Shown here in pieces: positions 26,249 to 29,383 of a stretch of 29,383 nucleotides of DNA (position 1 is the stretch's first letter; each line of letters opens with the position of its first letter). Source of the stretch: an uncultured Oscillospiraceae bacterium. Lineage in GTDB: Bacteria > Bacillota > Clostridia > Oscillospirales > Oscillospiraceae. The notes beneath the pieces were generated by a model, which searched no databases, was not told the DNA's origin, and saw only the letters and a list, made by a program, of their open reading frames with translations. Both the position numbers and the translations under genes were made by a program. The stretch lies in NCBI GenBank assembly GCA_934670025.1, contig CAKUOS010000028.1:1-29383 (forward strand). Direction: 5' to 3'.

Positions 26249-27103
26249 TCAGCCCTCCTTTTTCTTGCCGAGATACGCCTCGATAACGGCCGGGTTGGCC
26301 TGGATATCATCGGGCGTGCCCTTTGCGATGATCTTACCGAAGTTCAGGACGCAGATGCCTTCGCAGATGCCCATGACGAGGTTCATATCGTGCTCGATGA
26401 GCATGATGGCGATGCCGAAGGTATCGCGGATCTTGACGATGTTGTCCATCAGTTCGCTGGTCTCCGAGGGGTTCATGCCGGCGGCCGGTTCGTCGAGCAG
26501 CAGCAGGCACGGGTTGGTCGCCAGCGCGCGGACGATCTCCAGCCGGCGCTGCGCGCCGTATGGGAGCGAGCCCGCGAGATGATCCGCAACATCCTCCATG
26601 TTGAAGATGCTCAGAAGCTCCAGCGCACGCTCCTTTGCGATGCGTTCGCGCTTCCAGTATTCCGGAAGACGCAGGATCGCGTCGAACGCGGAATATTTCA
26701 TCTCGGAATTGAGGCCGATGAGCACGTTGTCGAGCACCGTCAGATTGCGGAACAGACGGATGTTCTGGAAGGTACGGCCGATGCCCATATGGTTGACCTC
26801 GATAGTGCTCTTGCCCTCCGTCGATACGCCGTCGAGCAGGATCGAGCCGCGCGTGGGCTTGTAGACATTGGTGAGCAGATTGAAGATCGTCGTCTTACCG
26901 GCGCCGTTCGGGCCGATGAGGCCGGTGATCTCCGTGCGGCCGATGGCGAGGTTAAAGTCGGCCACGGCGGTCAGGCCGCCAAAGTCGATGCCCAGGTGCC
27001 GCACCTCCAGGATCGGCGGGTGCGCGATGTCGCGCTCGGTCAGGAGATTGGTATACGGCTGTGGAACGAGCCTGGGCTGCGGATTGGTCCGTTTGTTACT
27101 CAT
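26249..27103 (-). CDS. livG: Branched-chain amino acid ABC transporter ATP-binding protein LivG
   Basis: Partner ATPase of LivF. 284 residues, with an N-terminal extension of about 30 residues (SNKRTNPQPRLVPQPY...) before the ABC domain. Walker A GPNGAGKTT, the LivG-typical GIGRTFQNIRLF, a degenerate signature LPYGAQRRLEIVRAL (family-typical, GAQ for GGQ), Walker B LLLLDEPAAGMNP and LIEHDM. ATG 27103 has GGAGG nine bases upstream and overlaps the end of livM by eight bases; an in-frame GTG at 27136 has no ribosome site and is not used. Overlap means coupled translation with the permease. Confidence 0.95.
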   Translation of the reverse strand: MSNKRTNPQPRLVPQPYTNLLTERDIAHPPILEVRHLGIDFGGLTAVADFNLAIGRTEITGLIGPNGAGKTTIFNLLTNVYKPTRGSILLDGVSTEGKSTIEVNHMGIGRTFQNIRLFRNLTVLDNVLIGLNSEMKYSAFDAILRLPEYWKRERIAKERALELLSIFNMEDVADHLAGSLPYGAQRRLEIVRALATNPCLLLLDEPAAGMNPSETSELMDNIVKIRDTFGIAIMLIEHDMNLVMGICEGICVLNFGKIIAKGTPDDIQANPAVIEAYLGKKKEG

Positions 27104-28169
27104 TGTCAGACGCCTCCTTCCGGTCAGTCCGGACACGCCGTCCGGTCACGAGATTCAGGAACTTTTCAAGCACGCGGGACAGCGAGAAATCGTAGCTGCC
27201 GAGCAGGCCGACCGGGCGGAAGATCATCATGATGACGAGCGCCAGCGAGTAGACGACCATGCGGTAGTCCGCGAACGAACGCAGCAGCTCCGGAAGAATA
27301 GTCAGGACCGTCGCTGACAGGACGGAACCCAGCATCGAGCCCATGCCGCCAAGCACGACCATGACGAGGATCTCAATGGACTTCATGAACTTGAACGTCG
27401 AGGGATACAGGGAGCCGAGATACCCCGCGTACAGGCAGCCGGCGATACCGGCGAGCATCGCGGACATGACGAACGCAAAGGTTTTGTAGTACGTCGTCTG
27501 GATGCCGACGCTCTCCGAGGCGATCTCATCTTCACGGATGGAGAGGATCGCGCGGCCGTGACGGGATTTCATCACGGTGTGGATGATGTAGCACGCGAAA
27601 ACGACGCAGATGAACACGAGCGTGAAGGAAGTATACTTCGGGATACGCTTCAGGCCGGCTGCGCCATAGGTGAAATCAAAGCCGAGCACGGAGTCGATAT
27701 TCGTCAGGACGACGCGGATGATCTCGCCGAAGCCCAGCGTGATGATGGCCAGATAGTCGCCGCGCAGACGCAGCGCCGGGATGCCGATGATGATGCCGAA
27801 GATGCCGGCCACGACGGCGCTGATCAGCAGCGCGAGCAGGATGTACGGGATGATGGCGGCGGTGTCCCCCGCTTTCATCAGCGCCTGCACGGGCACGGCC
27901 TTCATGAAGATGCCGCCCGCGTATGCGCCGACCGCCATGAAGCCCGCGTGACCCAGCGGCAGCTGGCCGAGGTAGCCGGTGGCGACGTTCAGAGAGACAG
28001 CCAGGATGATGTTGATGCCGACGGTAATGAGGATGCCGCTCCAGTAGTTGGTGATGACGCCGCTCTGAATGAGCGAGTACAGCAGATACCAGACCGCCGC
28101 GATCAGCACGAGGTTGATGAGGTAGCGCACAGGCATGGGGATGCGGATGCCGCTTTTTTTCGTTTTCAT
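27096..28169 (-). CDS. livM: Branched-chain amino acid ABC transporter permease LivM
   Basis: Inner-membrane permease subunit of 357 residues with about nine or ten membrane helices. Family markers: GYLGQLPLGHAGFMAVGAYA, ALRLRGDYLAIITLGFGEIIR, the cytoplasmic coupling segment SRHGRAILSIREDEIASESVG, and VLGGMGSMLGSVLSA near the end. GGGAGG precedes ATG 28169, 13 bases after the livH stop. The C-terminus is a charged tail that overlaps livG. It forms a heterodimer channel with LivH. Confidence 0.96.
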   Translation of the reverse strand: MKTKKSGIRIPMPVRYLINLVLIAAVWYLLYSLIQSGVITNYWSGILITVGINIILAVSLNVATGYLGQLPLGHAGFMAVGAYAGGIFMKAVPVQALMKAGDTAAIIPYILLALLISAVVAGIFGIIIGIPALRLRGDYLAIITLGFGEIIRVVLTNIDSVLGFDFTYGAAGLKRIPKYTSFTLVFICVVFACYIIHTVMKSRHGRAILSIREDEIASESVGIQTTYYKTFAFVMSAMLAGIAGCLYAGYLGSLYPSTFKFMKSIEILVMVVLGGMGSMLGSVLSATVLTILPELLRSFADYRMVVYSLALVIMMIFRPVGLLGSYDFSLSRVLEKFLNLVTGRRVRTDRKEASDNE

Positions 28170-28182
28170 TTTGCAGCCTCCC

Positions 28183-29064
28183 TTACACTTTTTCCGTCTG
28201 CGGGCGGCCCAGAATGCCGGTAGGCTTCACGAGCAGCACAACAATGAGGATGGCGAACACGACGCCGTCTTTCCAGACGGACAGGCCGACTGCCGAGACG
28301 AGCGCCTCGAGAAGGCCGATGGCGAAGCCGCCGATCATCGCGCCGGGGATCGAGCCGATGCCGCCCAGAACGGCCGCGACGAACGCCTTGAGGCCCAGCA
28401 TGGAGCCCATAGTCGGCGAAGCCTGCTGGTAAGCGCACAGATACAGGATCGAGCCGATACCGGCCAGCGCCGAGCCGATGGCAAAGGTGAAGGAGATGGT
28501 CCGGTTCAGACTGATGCCCATGAGCTGCGCTGCGCCCATATCCTCGGAGACGGCGCGCATGGCCTTGCCGAGCTTCGTTTTCTGGACAATGAGCGTCAGG
28601 GCGACCATCGCAACGATGGTCACAAGGATCGTCAGCAGCGCGGCATTGGAAACCGTCACGGAGCCGAGCAAAATATTACCCGGGACGATGGGGTCCATGC
28701 TCTTCGTGTCGGAGCCGAACAGCAGCTGCGCACCGTTTTCCAGCAGGAACGAGATGCCGATGGCCGTGATGAGAAGACTCAGGCGCGGCGCCTTGCGCAG
28801 CGGCGTATAGGCGACCTTCTCGATGACGACGCCGAGCAGCGTGCTTGTGATGACAGCGATGACGACCGATACGATCGGGTGCAGATGGAACGACGTCATG
28901 GCATAGAAGGCCGCGTATGCGCCGACCATGATGATGTCGCCGTGTGCAAAGTTCAGCAGCAGGATGATACCGTAGACCATGCTGTAGCCCAGCGCGACGA
29001 GCGCGTAGATCGAGCCGGTCTGTAAGCCGTTGAACAGCTGCGAGAGCAGCAACGACAGGTTCAT
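28183..29064 (-). CDS. livH: Branched-chain amino acid ABC transporter permease LivH
   Basis: Inner-membrane permease subunit of 293 residues with about eight membrane helices. Family markers: LFNGLQTGSIYALVALGYSMVYG at the start, LNFAHGDIIMVGAY, the coupling loop KTKLGKAMRAVSEDMGAAQLMGI, and LGGIGSIPGAMIGG. ATG 29064 follows AGAGAGG on the minus strand. It is first of livH-livM-livG-livF, which has its own near-consensus promoter after livK and a long hairpin-rich leader. Confidence 0.96.
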   Translation of the reverse strand: MNLSLLLSQLFNGLQTGSIYALVALGYSMVYGIILLLNFAHGDIIMVGAYAAFYAMTSFHLHPIVSVVIAVITSTLLGVVIEKVAYTPLRKAPRLSLLITAIGISFLLENGAQLLFGSDTKSMDPIVPGNILLGSVTVSNAALLTILVTIVAMVALTLIVQKTKLGKAMRAVSEDMGAAQLMGISLNRTISFTFAIGSALAGIGSILYLCAYQQASPTMGSMLGLKAFVAAVLGGIGSIPGAMIGGFAIGLLEALVSAVGLSVWKDGVVFAILIVVLLVKPTGILGRPQTEKV

Positions 29065-29257
29065 GTGGGATACCTCTCTTTCTCTTCATCGCAGAGACGG
29101 CCACCGTCTCTGCGCGGTGCAAATATCCGATGGCCGGCGCCAACGCCGGTTGGAACCATCCATCTGATGTCTGCTGGATATACCCTGGGGGCAGGTACAG
29201 GAGGCCCCTGTACCTGCCCGGGACGGTTTTTGTATGAAAACCGCAAAATACCGTTTA
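29065..29257 (-). promoter_or_regulatory. Structured 5' leader of livHMGF
   Basis: About 187 transcribed bases from the predicted start near 29251 to livH. Four hairpins in transcript order: CGGTTTT/AAAACCG (29224-29243); a perfect 13-bp stem (29189-29201 with 29207-29219); CCGGCG/CGCCGG (29134-29149); and a perfect 10-bp stem (29091-29100 with 29104-29113) close to the livH ribosome site. None has a T-run on the minus strand, so they are not simple terminators. No known riboswitch was recognised. Confidence 0.5.
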
Positions 29258-29295
29258 ATTATACAGTCGAATTCTGGATTTTGCAACCGGAATTC
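29258..29295 (-). promoter_or_regulatory. livHMGF promoter with operator-like inverted repeat
   Basis: On the minus strand TTGCAA (complement of 29281-29286), exact 17-bp spacer, perfect TATAAT (complement of 29258-29263). An inverted repeat GAATTCTGG-N9-CCGGAATTC (29269-29295, one mismatch) is centred on the -35 and could bind a repressor. It lets the permease genes be expressed separately from livK. Confidence 0.7.
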
Positions 29296-29304
29296 GTGAT
29301 ATAA

Positions 29305-29383
29305 TCAGAACATTTCCTGATAGACCTCGTCGCCGCCGGTCAGCTCGATGATGGCAACGGGCTTGATGGGGTTGTTGAACTCG
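29305..29383 (-). CDS. livK: Branched-chain amino acid ABC transporter substrate-binding protein, C-terminal end
   Basis: Only the last 25-26 codons are in the window, reading FNNPIKPVAIIELTGGDE and ending VYQEMF, with stop at 29305-29307. This closely resembles the end of Clostridia LivK-type periplasmic/lipoprotein binding proteins (NPIKPVAIIE...), and position upstream of livHMGF supports it. It delivers the amino acid to LivH/LivM outside the membrane. The rest of the gene and its start lie beyond the right edge. Confidence 0.85.
   Translation of the reverse strand, partial: EFNNPIKPVAIIELTGGDEVYQEMF

Noticed and set aside
29100..29125. T-box-like sequence GCACCGCG in the livH leader
   Set aside because: Only the ACCGCG core matches; the preceding GGTGG is missing, there is no recognisable stem I with a specifier loop, and no terminator follows.

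Overview
The window looks like ordinary chromosomal backbone of a GC-rich, spore-forming member of the Clostridia, most like the Oscillospiraceae/Ruminococcaceae group. This is inferred from a complete spoIIA operon (spoIIAA-spoIIAB-sigF), yunB, a pcrA with a Clostridia-like inserted segment and Tudor-like tail, the queA-tgt-yajC-TIGR04086 cluster, an NAD-dependent ligase, Firmicutes-type Shine-Dalgarno sites, frequent TTG starts and strong C/G third-position use. No phage, transposon, CRISPR array, rRNA or tRNA gene was found.

Left third (1-9400, all plus strand): the 3' end of valS; a terminator; spoIIAA-spoIIAB-sigF; then, behind its own sigma-A-like promoter, pcrA-yunB-ligA and an MBL-fold hydrolase, closed by a terminator. 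From 9402 to 9750 there is no gene, but an AT-rich island carries DnaA-box-like, Spo0A-box-like and XerD-arm-like motifs and a perfect 14-bp hairpin.

Middle (9751-17535): asd-dapA on the minus strand (lysine/diaminopimelate branch), divergent from queA-tgt (queuosine tRNA modification); yajC with a near-consensus promoter; a small TIGR04086-type membrane protein; a 409-bp regulatory spacer rich in repeated AATTTACA motifs; a XerD-like tyrosine recombinase; a bidirectional terminator; and convergent pfkA.

Right third (17536-29383): a translationally coupled MoxR ATPase-DUF58-transglutaminase operon, convergent to a family 2 glycosyltransferase; a second XerC/D-type tyrosine recombinase behind a promoter overlapped by a perfect inverted repeat; a tandem-GNAT acetyltransferase; and a branched-chain amino acid ABC transporter cluster (livK end, livH, livM, livG, livF), where livHMGF has its own promoter, an operator-like inverted repeat and a leader with four hairpins.

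I found no clearly new multi-gene system. The observations most worth a second look are regulatory: a spoIIG-like promoter fused to a terminator upstream of spoIIA, the motif-dense island at 9545-9735, XerD-arm-like repeats upstream of the xerD-like gene, a TTAAG direct-repeat motif shared by two promoters, and the livH leader. All site calls are by eye.
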